In this document: positions 33,627-44,890 of the stretch, one piece after another
How positions within the stretch are numbered: position 1 is the stretch's first letter
Layout: every line of letters begins with the position of its first letter
NCBI GenBank assembly: GCA_003314535.1
Contig: POSG01000009.1
Coordinates: forward strand, 1 to 64,000
Length of the DNA: 64,000 bases
Source of the DNA: Geobacter sp.
GTDB taxonomy: Bacteria > Desulfobacterota > Desulfuromonadia > Geobacterales > Geobacteraceae
Direction of reading: 5' to 3'
Made by a program: the position numbers and the translations under genes
Notes under the pieces: model-generated
The model's input: only the letters and a program-made list of their open reading frames with translations
Database searches by the model: none
Told to the model about the DNA's origin: nothing

Positions 33627-33960
33627 TGCGCCTCCTTGTCATCGAACAGGTAGCATGAAAACCCGTTAACGGGATTCCGTAGAATTCCGGGCATATGAGC
33701 TGTTAACGATAACACAAAAACGGCTTCCAAGACAATGGTCTGGAACGTTTTGAAGAGGATTATTCAAAACCTGAAACCATTGCTGTCCTGCGACAGAAGA
33801 TGATCCCGGTGAAGAGAAATGCTGAACCCGGGGCATATGCCCATCGGTGGCCAGGATTCAATTGAAATGCAGGCTCGTTTTGTTATACTTTATGCACTTT
33901 TCCCGCAGGCCAAAAACACGGCCCATCCAGGGGAAAACACAGGAGGGCAGGACCACTGCC
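33627..33960. other. Divergent intergenic region between rfbB and sucA
   Basis: No gene is supported here. It contains a candidate sucA promoter at 33862-33889. The half next to rfbB is AT-rich but shows no convincing minus-strand promoter. An upstream in-frame extension of sucA (from 33847) is not family-like. Confidence 0.45.
33862..33889 (+). promoter_or_regulatory. Candidate sigma-70 promoter of the sucA operon
   Basis: TTGAAA and TATACT are separated by 16 nt, about 70 nt before the sucA ATG. Confidence 0.55.
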
Positions 33961-36639
<2,679 letters not shown>

Positions 36640-36704
36640 AAACCCCCGGCATCATGCAACAGCTTGATGTCCACGGGGCAACGCCTGCATGAACGGAGAC
36701 CGTA

Positions 36705-37931
36705 ATGGAAATTCGCATACCGGAAGTCGGCGAATCGGTGGTCGAGGCCCTGATAGCCAAGTGGCACGTGAAAAACGGCGAGACGGTGCACAGGGAGCAG
36801 CCGGTCTGTGAACTGGAAACCGACAAGGTGACGCTGGAGATCAATGCCGAGGCAGACGGGGTCCTTTCCATCCTCATGCCGGAAGGGAAGACCGTAAAGA
36901 TCGGCACGGTCATCGGCATCATAGAGGAGTCAGGCCCCCGCGAACAGGGTCTTGCCGGAGACGGGAAGACTGGAGCGGCTGCCCCGCCCCTTTCGCCCGC
37001 AGCACGGAAAATGGCGCGGGAAAAGGCCCTGCGGCCCGAAGAAATAAAGGGAAGCGGCAGAAAGGGGCGCGTGCTTGCCGAGGACCTGTTCAACCAGGCA
37101 ACCGTGGCGCAGCCTGCTGAGGCTGCCGCGACAGAACCCCCTGCAGCAGCTGAAGAAAGCAGCCGGGGATCTGCTGATGAACAGCCCGTACCGCCGGGGG
37201 AGACCGAGCCGTCTCCCGTCCTTGAAACGTCAAGAACGGTCACCAGGAAGGCCATGACACCCATTCGCAGGAAAATAGCCGAGCGGCTGACCCAGGCCCG
37301 GCAGCAGACCGCCATGGTCACGACCTTCAACGAAGCGGACATGGGCAGGATCATCGCCCTGCGCCGTAAATACAGGGATCATTTTCTGCAGAAGCACAAC
37401 GTCTCCCTCGGCTTCATGTCCTTTTTCGTCAAGGCGTCCATAGAGGCATTGAAGGAGTTCCCCGACATCAATGCGCGTATCGACGGCAGTGACATCGTCT
37501 ATCACCACTACTACGACATAGGCATCGCGGTCTCGGGGGAAAAGGGCCTGGTCGTGCCGGTCCTGCGCAACGCCGACAAGCTCCACTTCGCGGAGATAGA
37601 AAAAACGATCGACTTGTTCGTGGAAAAGATACACGACAACAGTCTGGAAATAGCGGACATGGAAGGTGGGACCTTCACAATCAGCAACGGAGGCGTTTTC
37701 GGCTCGCTCCTGGGCACGCCCATGCTGAACCCGCCCCAGAGCGCCATCCTCGGCATGCATGCCATCCAGGACAGGCCGGTGGCGCTTCTCGGCAAGGTGG
37801 TGATACGTCCCATGATGTACCTGGCGCTTTCGTATGATCACCGCATGGTGGATGGACGCGATGCCGTTCTTTTCCTGAAGAAAGTGAAGGAATACCTGGA
37901 AGAGCCTGAGGAGATCATGCTGGAAGGCTAG
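36705..37931 (+). CDS. sucB: Dihydrolipoyllysine succinyltransferase, E2 of 2-oxoglutarate dehydrogenase
   Basis: SucB carries the succinyl group from SucA to CoA. The 408-residue protein has one lipoyl domain (1-75) with the lipoylated lysine in ELETDKVTLEI, an Ala/Pro/Glu-rich linker, a peripheral-subunit-binding domain (about 90-130, SPAARKMAREKAL...GSGRKGRVLAEDL), another linker, and the catalytic domain (about 175-408). The latter shows TTFNEADMGRI, GTFTISNGGVFGS and the active-site SYDHRMVDGRDA with His and Asp. These are SucB-specific rather than PdhC-like signatures. Confidence 0.96.
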   Translation: MEIRIPEVGESVVEALIAKWHVKNGETVHREQPVCELETDKVTLEINAEADGVLSILMPEGKTVKIGTVIGIIEESGPREQGLAGDGKTGAAAPPLSPAARKMAREKALRPEEIKGSGRKGRVLAEDLFNQATVAQPAEAAATEPPAAAEESSRGSADEQPVPPGETEPSPVLETSRTVTRKAMTPIRRKIAERLTQARQQTAMVTTFNEADMGRIIALRRKYRDHFLQKHNVSLGFMSFFVKASIEALKEFPDINARIDGSDIVYHHYYDIGIAVSGEKGLVVPVLRNADKLHFAEIEKTIDLFVEKIHDNSLEIADMEGGTFTISNGGVFGSLLGTPMLNPPQSAILGMHAIQDRPVALLGKVVIRPMMYLALSYDHRMVDGRDAVLFLKKVKEYLEEPEEIMLEG

Positions 37932-38081
37932 TTTTTCCGTTCCCGCTTTCCGCATCGTTCCGGCGGCAACGGATGTTCCCTGCACTTGCGTGTCCGGCGC
38001 CCCCGCCGGAAGGAAACAGCTCCGGGGCAGCTGATTGCCTCGTCGGCCGATGTGGTAGAATTGTACTGGAGGTTGATTGAC

Positions 38082-39506
38082 ATGCCTGACGACATTTACG
38101 ACCTGATCGTCATCGGCGCCGGCCCCGGCGGGTACACGGCTGCCATCCGCGCCTCGCAGCTGGGGATGAAGGTGGCGGTCGTGGAGAAGCGCGGAACGCT
38201 CGGCGGAGTATGCCTCAACGAGGGATGCATCCCCAGCAAGGCCCTGCTGGACTCAAGCGAACTGTTCTCCATGGCGCGGGAAAGCTTTCACCGCCACGGC
38301 ATCCGGACCGGTGACCTGGGGCTGGACCTGGATGTAATGATGGCACGCAAGGATGAGATTATCGGAAAGCTCACCGAAGGCATTGCCTTCCTGTTCAGGA
38401 AGAACCATATCCAGCGCCTGAACGGCGCCGGCAAACTGGCAGGAAGCCGTCGGGACGGCCTCCAGGTGGTGGCGGTGACAACCGTCGAATCGCCCGCGAT
38501 CCCGAAGCTGATCAACGGCAAACGGGTTCTCCTGGCAACGGGGAGCAGGCCGGTGGAACTGCCGTTCCTGCCGTTCGACGGAGAAACGGTGATCAGCTCC
38601 CGGGAGGCCCTGTCCCTTGTTTCCGTTCCCGGCCGTCTCGTCGTCGTCGGAGCGGGCTACATCGGGCTGGAGCTGGGCTCGGTCTGGAACCGCCTGGGCG
38701 CCGACGTCACGATCGTGGAAGCCCTGGACACCTTCATGCCCGAAGGCGACCGCCAGGTTGCGGATACGCTTCTCAAGGCCCTCCAGAAACAGGGCATCCG
38801 GTTTCTGTTCGGGGCACGGATTCAGGATGCGGCTGTCAAGGCAGGGGCCGCCCTGCTCAAGATCGCATCTGGCGATTCCACCGGGGAAATCGAATGCGAC
38901 AAGGTGCTGGTAGCCGCGGGCAGGGTCCCGGAAACCTCCGGGCTCGGACTGGCGGAAGCGGGAGTGCGGCTGGAGGGCAACGGGAAAATAACCGTTGACA
39001 TGAACTATGAGACGAACGTTGCCGGCATTTACGCCATAGGCGACCTGGTAGGCGGTCCGCTCCTGGCCCACAAGGCCATGGAGGAAGGCGCCGTGTTCGC
39101 CGAACGACTGGCCAGGCAGGCATCCACGGTGGAATACGAGTTCATCCCGCGGGTTGCCTACACTTTTCCGGAAGTCGCTTCGGTGGGTTTGACCGAACAG
39201 CAGCTGGAGCAGGAGAATATCCCGTACAGCGTCGGCAGGTTTCCCTTCTCGGCCAACGGCAGGGCGCGCTCCCTGGACTGCATCGAAGGTTTCGTCAGGA
39301 TCCTGGCCCACAAGGACACCGGCCGGGTCCTGGGCATCCATATCATCGGTCCGCGCGCATCAGAGCTCATAAGCGAGGCGGTTACGGTGATGACCTACGG
39401 CGGCAGCGCGGAAGACATCGCCATGACCTTCCACGCCCACCCCACTCTGTCCGAAGCGATCAGGGAAGCGGCGCTGGATGTTTCCAAGCGGGCCATCCAC
39501 GCTTGA
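38082..39506 (+). CDS. lpdA: Dihydrolipoyl dehydrogenase, E3
   Basis: LpdA reoxidises dihydrolipoamide on E2 and passes electrons to NAD+. The ATG at 38082 follows GGAGG; the open frame extends upstream but without family sequence. The 474-residue flavoprotein has the FAD motif IGAGPGGYTAAIRASQLG, the redox disulfide GGVCLNEGCIPSKAL, an NAD-binding VVGAGYIGLELGSVW, the second FAD site IYAIGDLVGGPLLAHKAMEEG, and the active-site HAHPTLSEA. It is the only E3 in this block and could serve both SucAB and PdhABC. Confidence 0.96.
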   Translation: MPDDIYDLIVIGAGPGGYTAAIRASQLGMKVAVVEKRGTLGGVCLNEGCIPSKALLDSSELFSMARESFHRHGIRTGDLGLDLDVMMARKDEIIGKLTEGIAFLFRKNHIQRLNGAGKLAGSRRDGLQVVAVTTVESPAIPKLINGKRVLLATGSRPVELPFLPFDGETVISSREALSLVSVPGRLVVVGAGYIGLELGSVWNRLGADVTIVEALDTFMPEGDRQVADTLLKALQKQGIRFLFGARIQDAAVKAGAALLKIASGDSTGEIECDKVLVAAGRVPETSGLGLAEAGVRLEGNGKITVDMNYETNVAGIYAIGDLVGGPLLAHKAMEEGAVFAERLARQASTVEYEFIPRVAYTFPEVASVGLTEQQLEQENIPYSVGRFPFSANGRARSLDCIEGFVRILAHKDTGRVLGIHIIGPRASELISEAVTVMTYGGSAEDIAMTFHAHPTLSEAIREAALDVSKRAIHA

Positions 39507-39597
39507 AAGGCAGGGCGGCGCTAAGCAACAGGCAGCATACGTGCGGGACAAACGGGCTCATACGACGAGGAATTGAGCGTCCGGAAGGAGTGCAGAC

Positions 39598-41538
39598 ATG
39601 CCCAGAAATCTTGCGACGAAAATTCTCCAGGTGCACCTGGTGGAAGGCGAGCTGGTCGCGGGCAGCGAGATTGCCGTCAGGGTGGACCACACCCTGCTGC
39701 AGGATGCCACCGGCACCATGGCCCTGCTCGAATTCATGGCCATGGGAGTCCCCAGGGCAAGGGTGGATCTGGCTGCCCAGTATATCGACCACAACCTGCT
39801 CCAGACCGACAGCCGCAATGCCGACGACCACGTGTTCCTCACCACCGCGGCCCAAAGGTTCGGCATCCACCTGTCCAAGGCCGGTAACGGCGTTTCGCAC
39901 CAGGTCCACCTGGAACGTTTCGGCGTGCCCGGCACCCTGCTCCTGGGCGCCGACTCCCACACCCCCAGCGGAGCCGGGCTGTCCGTTCTGGCCATCGGCG
40001 CCGGCGGGCTCGACGTGGCCCTGGCCATGGCGGGTCACCCGTTCCACCTCCCCTGCCCCAGGATCATGGGGGTCAGGCTGACCGGAAAGCTTTCCCCGTG
40101 GGTGTCGGGCAAGGACGTGATACTGGAAATGCTGCGCCGACACACCGTAAAGGGCGGAGTCGGCAAAATCATCGAATACTACGGGCCGGGAGTCGAGACG
40201 CTTTCGGCCACCGACCGGGCCACCATCGGCAACATGGGGGCTGAACTGGGCGCCACCACCTCCATTTTCCCTTCCGACCACCGGACCCTGGAATTCCTCC
40301 GCTCCCAGGGCCGGGGCGACTGCTGGACGCCGCTCGCCGCGGATCCGGGAGCGGGATACGACGAGTACGACGAAATCGACCTTGCCGCAGTGGAGCCGCT
40401 CATCGCCATGCCGACCTCCCCTGGCAACGTGGTGACGGTACGGGAAATCGAAGGCGTCAAAGTCGACCAGGTCATCGTGGGGAGTTCCGTGAATTCGTCG
40501 TTCAGGGACCTCATGACGGTGTGCCGCGTCCTGGACGGCCGGCGGATCGCCCCCCACGTCTCCTTCAACATCAACCCGGGCAGCAGGCAGGTGCTGGAAA
40601 ACGTGGCAGCCGAGGGCGGCGTCCTGATGCTGCTCATGGCCGGCGCCCAGATCCACCAGCCGGGGTGCCTGGGCTGCATCGGCATGGGGCAGACGCCGGG
40701 TACCGGACAGGTGTCCCTCAGGACCTTTCCCCGCAACTTCCCCGGCAGGAGCGGCGCCAAGGACGACCGGGTCTATCTCTGCTCGCCGGAAACCGCCGCA
40801 GCAGCAGGCATTTTCGGCAAAATCACCGACCCGCGCCGACTGGGCGAGCTGCTCCCCTGGCCGGCGGTCGAGAACCCGGAAAACTATCTCGTCGATGATT
40901 CCAGCATCATCTTCCCCCTGCCACCGGAGGAAGCGGAAAAGATCGAGATAGTCACCGGGCCGAACATCGTTCCCTTCCCCGAATTTGCAGAACTGCCTGA
41001 CACGCTGGGCGCCGAGGTGATCATAAAAGTTGCGGACAACATCTCGACCGATACCATCATGCCTGCCGGCAACAAGGTGCTGCCTTTCCGGAGCAACATA
41101 CCCGCCATCAGCCAATTCGTCTTCGACCAGCTGGACCCCGGCTTCAGCAAAAGGGCACTGGAAAAGGGAAGCGGAGTGGTGATCGGCGGCGAGAACTACG
41201 GGCAGGGATCCAGCCGCGAGCATGCGGCCCTGGCGCCCCGCTACCTGGGCATTCGCGCCAAGATTGCGAAGAGCTTCGCGCGCATCCACAAGGCAAACCT
41301 GATCAACTTCGGAATCCTCCCCCTCACCTTTGCCGATCCGTCCGACTATGACAGGGTGAACCAGGGCGACGCTGTGCAATTCGAAGGGCTGCGCAGGCTG
41401 CTGGCCTCCGGCGCAACGCAAATCCCCGTGCAGGTGGACGGCAGGGAAATCGTCACCAATCTCGACGTTTCCCCGCGGGAGCGGCGGGAACTGCTGGCGG
41501 GAGGGGCGCTGAACCTGGTGCGAAAGGGGAGCGGATAG
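39598..41538 (+). CDS. Aconitate hydratase, Aquifex-type
   Basis: Aconitase isomerises citrate and isocitrate through cis-aconitate. At 646 residues it is shorter than AcnA and AcnB and matches the Aquifex-type group. Motifs include VDHTLLQDATG, LLGADSHTPSGAGLS (119-127 region), GCLGCIGMGQ with Fe-S ligands C357 and C360, and the swivel domain ENYGQGSSREHAALAPRYLG. The third cluster ligand, normally Cys in GSCTN, is Ser297 here (VGSSVNSS). The first half uses a domain order like AcnA with the swivel at the C-terminus. It lies 90 nt after lpdA and 3 nt before pdhA. Confidence 0.93.
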   Translation: MPRNLATKILQVHLVEGELVAGSEIAVRVDHTLLQDATGTMALLEFMAMGVPRARVDLAAQYIDHNLLQTDSRNADDHVFLTTAAQRFGIHLSKAGNGVSHQVHLERFGVPGTLLLGADSHTPSGAGLSVLAIGAGGLDVALAMAGHPFHLPCPRIMGVRLTGKLSPWVSGKDVILEMLRRHTVKGGVGKIIEYYGPGVETLSATDRATIGNMGAELGATTSIFPSDHRTLEFLRSQGRGDCWTPLAADPGAGYDEYDEIDLAAVEPLIAMPTSPGNVVTVREIEGVKVDQVIVGSSVNSSFRDLMTVCRVLDGRRIAPHVSFNINPGSRQVLENVAAEGGVLMLLMAGAQIHQPGCLGCIGMGQTPGTGQVSLRTFPRNFPGRSGAKDDRVYLCSPETAAAAGIFGKITDPRRLGELLPWPAVENPENYLVDDSSIIFPLPPEEAEKIEIVTGPNIVPFPEFAELPDTLGAEVIIKVADNISTDTIMPAGNKVLPFRSNIPAISQFVFDQLDPGFSKRALEKGSGVVIGGENYGQGSSREHAALAPRYLGIRAKIAKSFARIHKANLINFGILPLTFADPSDYDRVNQGDAVQFEGLRRLLASGATQIPVQVDGREIVTNLDVSPRERRELLAGGALNLVRKGSG

Positions 41539-41540
41539 CC

Positions 41541-42518
41541 ATGGAAAGCAGACTCAGGGCGATCCTGCCCGATCACGACCTCCTGAAGCTCCACCGGCAG
41601 ATGGTCCTGTGCCGGGAGTTCGAGGAGTCATGCGCCGAGCAGTACACCAAGGGGAACATCACCGGCTTCCTCCACCTGTACAGCGGCCAGGAGGCGGTGG
41701 CCGCGGGTGCGACCCATGCATTGCACCGGGACGACTACGTGGTCAGCGCATACCGTGAACATGCACAGGCCATAGTCAGGGGAGCGGACCCGAAGCGGGT
41801 CATGGCGGAGCTGTTCGGCAAGGCAACGGGCATCTGCAAGGGAAAAGGCGGCTCCATGCACCTGTTCGACCCGGAACTGGGCTTCATGGGAGGCTATGCC
41901 ATCGTCGGGGGCCAGTTCCCCATTGCCGTGGGTTTGGCCTTTGCCTCGAAATACCGGAAAGAGGACCGCATTACCGCCTGCTTCTTCGGCGACGGCGCGA
42001 CCAACCAGGGGAATTTCCACGAGGGGCTCAACTGGGCGCGGCTCTGGGAGCTGCCGGTCCTCTTCATCTGCGAAAACAACTTCTACGGCATCGGAACGGA
42101 CGTGCAAAGGTCCTCCGCGCTGCCCAGCATCCACAAGCGCACCTGCGGATACGACATCCCTTCGGCACGGGTTGACGGTATGGATGTAATGGCCGTCTTT
42201 GAAGCGGTCAAGTGGGGAGCGGAATGGGTTCGCCAGCACTTCCGGCCCTACCTGGTCGAGGCAATCACGTACCGCTTCCGGGGCCACTCCATGGCGGATC
42301 CCGGCAAGTACAGGCCGGCAGCCGAAGTGGAATTATGGAAGGCGCGGGATCCAATTCCCAGTTTCGAACGGCGCCTGATAGACGAGGGGATCATGACCCG
42401 CGAAGACCTGGACGCGGTTGCGGCGAAAGCGCGTGAAACCGTTGTCGAAGCGGTGAAGTTCGCCGAAGAGTCACCCTGGCCTGAGGACGAAGAGGTTTAC
42501 CATGATATCTTCATCTAG
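41541..42518 (+). CDS. pdhA: Pyruvate (or acetoin) dehydrogenase E1 component, alpha subunit
   Basis: The 325-residue subunit forms the thiamine-diphosphate site of a heterotetrameric E1. Conserved sequences are MVLCREFEESC, TGFLHLYSGQEAVAAG, YREHAQAIVRG, GKGGSMHLFD, the ThDP motif GDGATNQGNFHEGLNWA...ENN, and YRFRGHSMADPGKYR with the phosphorylation-loop-like region. E1 alpha of pyruvate and of acetoin dehydrogenase are similar; the nearby TCA genes favour pyruvate, but acetoin cannot be excluded. It is tightly followed by pdhB (29 nt). Confidence 0.9.
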   Translation: MESRLRAILPDHDLLKLHRQMVLCREFEESCAEQYTKGNITGFLHLYSGQEAVAAGATHALHRDDYVVSAYREHAQAIVRGADPKRVMAELFGKATGICKGKGGSMHLFDPELGFMGGYAIVGGQFPIAVGLAFASKYRKEDRITACFFGDGATNQGNFHEGLNWARLWELPVLFICENNFYGIGTDVQRSSALPSIHKRTCGYDIPSARVDGMDVMAVFEAVKWGAEWVRQHFRPYLVEAITYRFRGHSMADPGKYRPAAEVELWKARDPIPSFERRLIDEGIMTREDLDAVAAKARETVVEAVKFAEESPWPEDEEVYHDIFI

Positions 42519-42547
42519 AGCCGCCATAACGACATCGAGGTTGCCAG

Positions 42548-43534
42548 ATGGCTGAAATGACTTACCGTGATGCGCTCAACGCCGCATTGAAGGAAGAAAT
42601 GAGGCGCGACCCCTCCATCGTGCTCTGGGGAGAGGACGTGGCCCTTTACGAGGGGTCGTTCAAAGTGACCCGCGGTCTTCTTGCCGAGTTCGGCGATGAG
42701 CGGGTGAAGGACACCCCTATTTCGGAAAACACCATAATCGGAGCGGCTGTGGGAGCTGCCATGGGAGGGCTGCGGCCGGTCGCCGAACTGATGACCGTCA
42801 ACTTCGCGCTTCTGGCTATGGATCAGCTTATCAACCACATGGCAAAAATCAGGTCCATGTTCGGAGGGCAGGTGAACCTTCCCATGGTGGTGCGCATGCC
42901 CGGCGGCGGCGGCAGCCAGCTGGGCGCGCAGCACTCCCAGAGCCTGGAGTCGTACTTCATGCACTGCCCGGGGATCTACGTTGTGGCGCCGGCCACTCCC
43001 GCCGACGCCAAGGGTCTTTTGAAGGCCTCGATCCGCAATGACAATCCCGTGGTGTTCCTGGAACACGAACTTCTCTACAACAGCAAGGGCGAAGTGCCTT
43101 CCGACGGTGAACACCTGGTTCCGCTGGGCAAGGCAGCCGTGCCACGGCAGGGTACGGATGTGACTATCATTGCCTATTCGCGTATGTCGGTCCTCTCGCT
43201 GCAGGCGGCACAGATGCTGGAAAAGGACGGAATTTCGTGCGAGGTTGTCGATCTCCGCTCCCTCGCTCCCCTGGACACCGAAACCTTCCTCGAGTCAGCC
43301 AGGAAGACGTCGCGGGCCGTGGTGGTCTCCGAATGCTGGAAAACCTGCGGCGTGGGCAGCGAGATAGCATCGCTCGTCTTCGAGAACTGCTTCGACATCC
43401 TGTCCGCGCCGGTGAAAAGAATTTCCGGTCTGGATGTGCCCATGCCCTACTCGCGGAAGATCGAAAAGCTGTGCATCCCCCAGGTGGAAGACATTGTCGC
43501 CGCGGTTAGAGATCTGATGCGGCAGGAGTACTGA
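42548..43534 (+). CDS. pdhB: Pyruvate (or acetoin) dehydrogenase E1 component, beta subunit
   Basis: The 328-residue beta subunit completes the E1 active site. It begins MAEMTYRDALNAALKEEM and has LWGEDVALYEGSFKVTRGL, DTPISENTIIGAAVGAAMGGLRPV, QLGAQHSQSLESYF and VVFLEHELLYNSKGEVP. The C-terminal transketolase-type domain shows VVDLRSLAPLDTETFLESARKT and GLDVPMPYSRKIEKL. The GAQHSQ and PMPYS motifs are hallmarks of this family. It lies between pdhA and pdhC, forming an E1a-E1b-E2 operon. Confidence 0.93.
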   Translation: MAEMTYRDALNAALKEEMRRDPSIVLWGEDVALYEGSFKVTRGLLAEFGDERVKDTPISENTIIGAAVGAAMGGLRPVAELMTVNFALLAMDQLINHMAKIRSMFGGQVNLPMVVRMPGGGGSQLGAQHSQSLESYFMHCPGIYVVAPATPADAKGLLKASIRNDNPVVFLEHELLYNSKGEVPSDGEHLVPLGKAAVPRQGTDVTIIAYSRMSVLSLQAAQMLEKDGISCEVVDLRSLAPLDTETFLESARKTSRAVVVSECWKTCGVGSEIASLVFENCFDILSAPVKRISGLDVPMPYSRKIEKLCIPQVEDIVAAVRDLMRQEY

Positions 43535-43587
43535 AAAGCCGCAACCGGCGGAGGCGGCATTTCCGGAGCAACCGACGAGGTGGAATA

Positions 43588-44856
43588 ATGGCAACCGAGA
43601 TCACCATGCCCAAGCTGTCCGACACCATGACCGAAGGGACCCTCGCCGCCTGGAGGAAAAACCCGGGGGAATGGGTCGAGCGGGGAGACATCATAGCCGA
43701 AGTGGAAACGGACAAGGCGACCATGGAACTGGAATCCTTCGACTCCGGGGTTCTTCTGGAAATCAGCGTCAAGGCCGGGGAGACCGTTCCCGTGGGAACG
43801 GTTATCGCGCGCATCGGCAAAGCCGGCGAAGCCGCCGCCGCACCGCCCGAAAAACCCGCGCACCTGGAGACAATGGAGCTGGCCGAACCCCCTGGAGAAC
43901 CCGTCCCGACGACGACGCAGACGAAACGTCCTCCCGCCGCTCCTTCCGATGCGCCTTTGGCCCCCGTGGAAAAAGCAGCTCCCATGGTCCGCCGCCTTGC
44001 CCGGGAAAAGGGAGTCGACCTGGGATCGATCAGGGGAACCGGCCCGGAAGGGAGAATCACGAAAGACGACCTGGAAAATTTCCTTTCCCGTAAGGAGGGA
44101 AAAAGCGCCGAAGCTGACGGCCCCACGGCTGAAGAGCCCGCCGGCGGCCACGAAGGACCGGCCCCATCCCGGCCGGTTGCCGGCGCTGACTTCGAGGTCC
44201 TGACACCGATGCGCACAGCCATTGCCCGCACGGTCATCGATTCGTGGAAAACCATCCCCCATTTCACGGTGACGGCAGATGTGGACATGGCAGCTGCCGA
44301 ATCTTTGCATCACGGTCTCATCGAAGCAGGCCACGGGGTTACTCTCACGGATATCGTAATCAAGGCAACAGCCGCTACCCTTGAAGAATTCCCCCGGCTG
44401 AACGCAAGCTACGGAGACAACAGGATCATTCTTCATCCCGGCATCGACATGGGCGTGGCGGTGGACGTGGAAAACGGCTTGCTGGTCCCGGTGATCAGGA
44501 ACTGCGAGGTTCTCTCCCTGAGGGAAATCGGGATCCAGAGCCGCGACCTCATCGGAAGGGCAAGGTCGGGGCAGATCAGGGTATCAGAGATAACCGGCGG
44601 AACGTTCACAATTTCCAACATGGGGATGTTCGGCATCAAAGAGTTTTCCGCCATCATACTTCCACCCCAGGCGGGAATCCTCGCAATCGGCGCAGTCTCG
44701 GATCGCGCGATCATAAAGAATGGCGTCGCTGCCGCGGCGCGAATAATGACGATGACACTTTCGGCAGACCACCGGGTTGTTGACGGAGCCTACGCTGCCC
44801 GCTTCATGCGGAGACTTTCCGAGGTCCTGGAAAATCCGCTTCGCCTGCTGATCTGA
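43588..44856 (+). CDS. pdhC: Dihydrolipoyllysine acetyltransferase, E2 of pyruvate/acetoin dehydrogenase
   Basis: This E2 transfers the acetyl group to CoA. The 422-residue protein has one lipoyl domain (1-78) with the lipoylated lysine in EVETDKATMELESF, a linker rich in Ala/Pro/Glu, a peripheral-subunit-binding domain (about 130-168, MVRRLAREKGVDLGSIRGTGPEGRITKDDL) and the catalytic domain (about 200-422). The latter has WKTIPHFTVTADVDM, GTFTISNMGMFGIKEF and the active-site LSADHRVVDGAYA. A starting MPKLSDTMTEGTLAAW is typical of acetyltransferases rather than succinyltransferases. It follows pdhB by 53 nt. Confidence 0.93.
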   Translation: MATEITMPKLSDTMTEGTLAAWRKNPGEWVERGDIIAEVETDKATMELESFDSGVLLEISVKAGETVPVGTVIARIGKAGEAAAAPPEKPAHLETMELAEPPGEPVPTTTQTKRPPAAPSDAPLAPVEKAAPMVRRLAREKGVDLGSIRGTGPEGRITKDDLENFLSRKEGKSAEADGPTAEEPAGGHEGPAPSRPVAGADFEVLTPMRTAIARTVIDSWKTIPHFTVTADVDMAAAESLHHGLIEAGHGVTLTDIVIKATAATLEEFPRLNASYGDNRIILHPGIDMGVAVDVENGLLVPVIRNCEVLSLREIGIQSRDLIGRARSGQIRVSEITGGTFTISNMGMFGIKEFSAIILPPQAGILAIGAVSDRAIIKNGVAAAARIMTMTLSADHRVVDGAYAARFMRRLSEVLENPLRLLI

Positions 44857-44890
44857 AACAGATATTTCAATGAAAATGAAGGAGGCAACA

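Noticed and set aside
39460-41421. Minus-strand open frame of 653 codons antisense to the aconitase gene
   Set aside because: It is a shadow created by codon bias; the plus-strand aconitase shows all domain motifs, and this frame has none.
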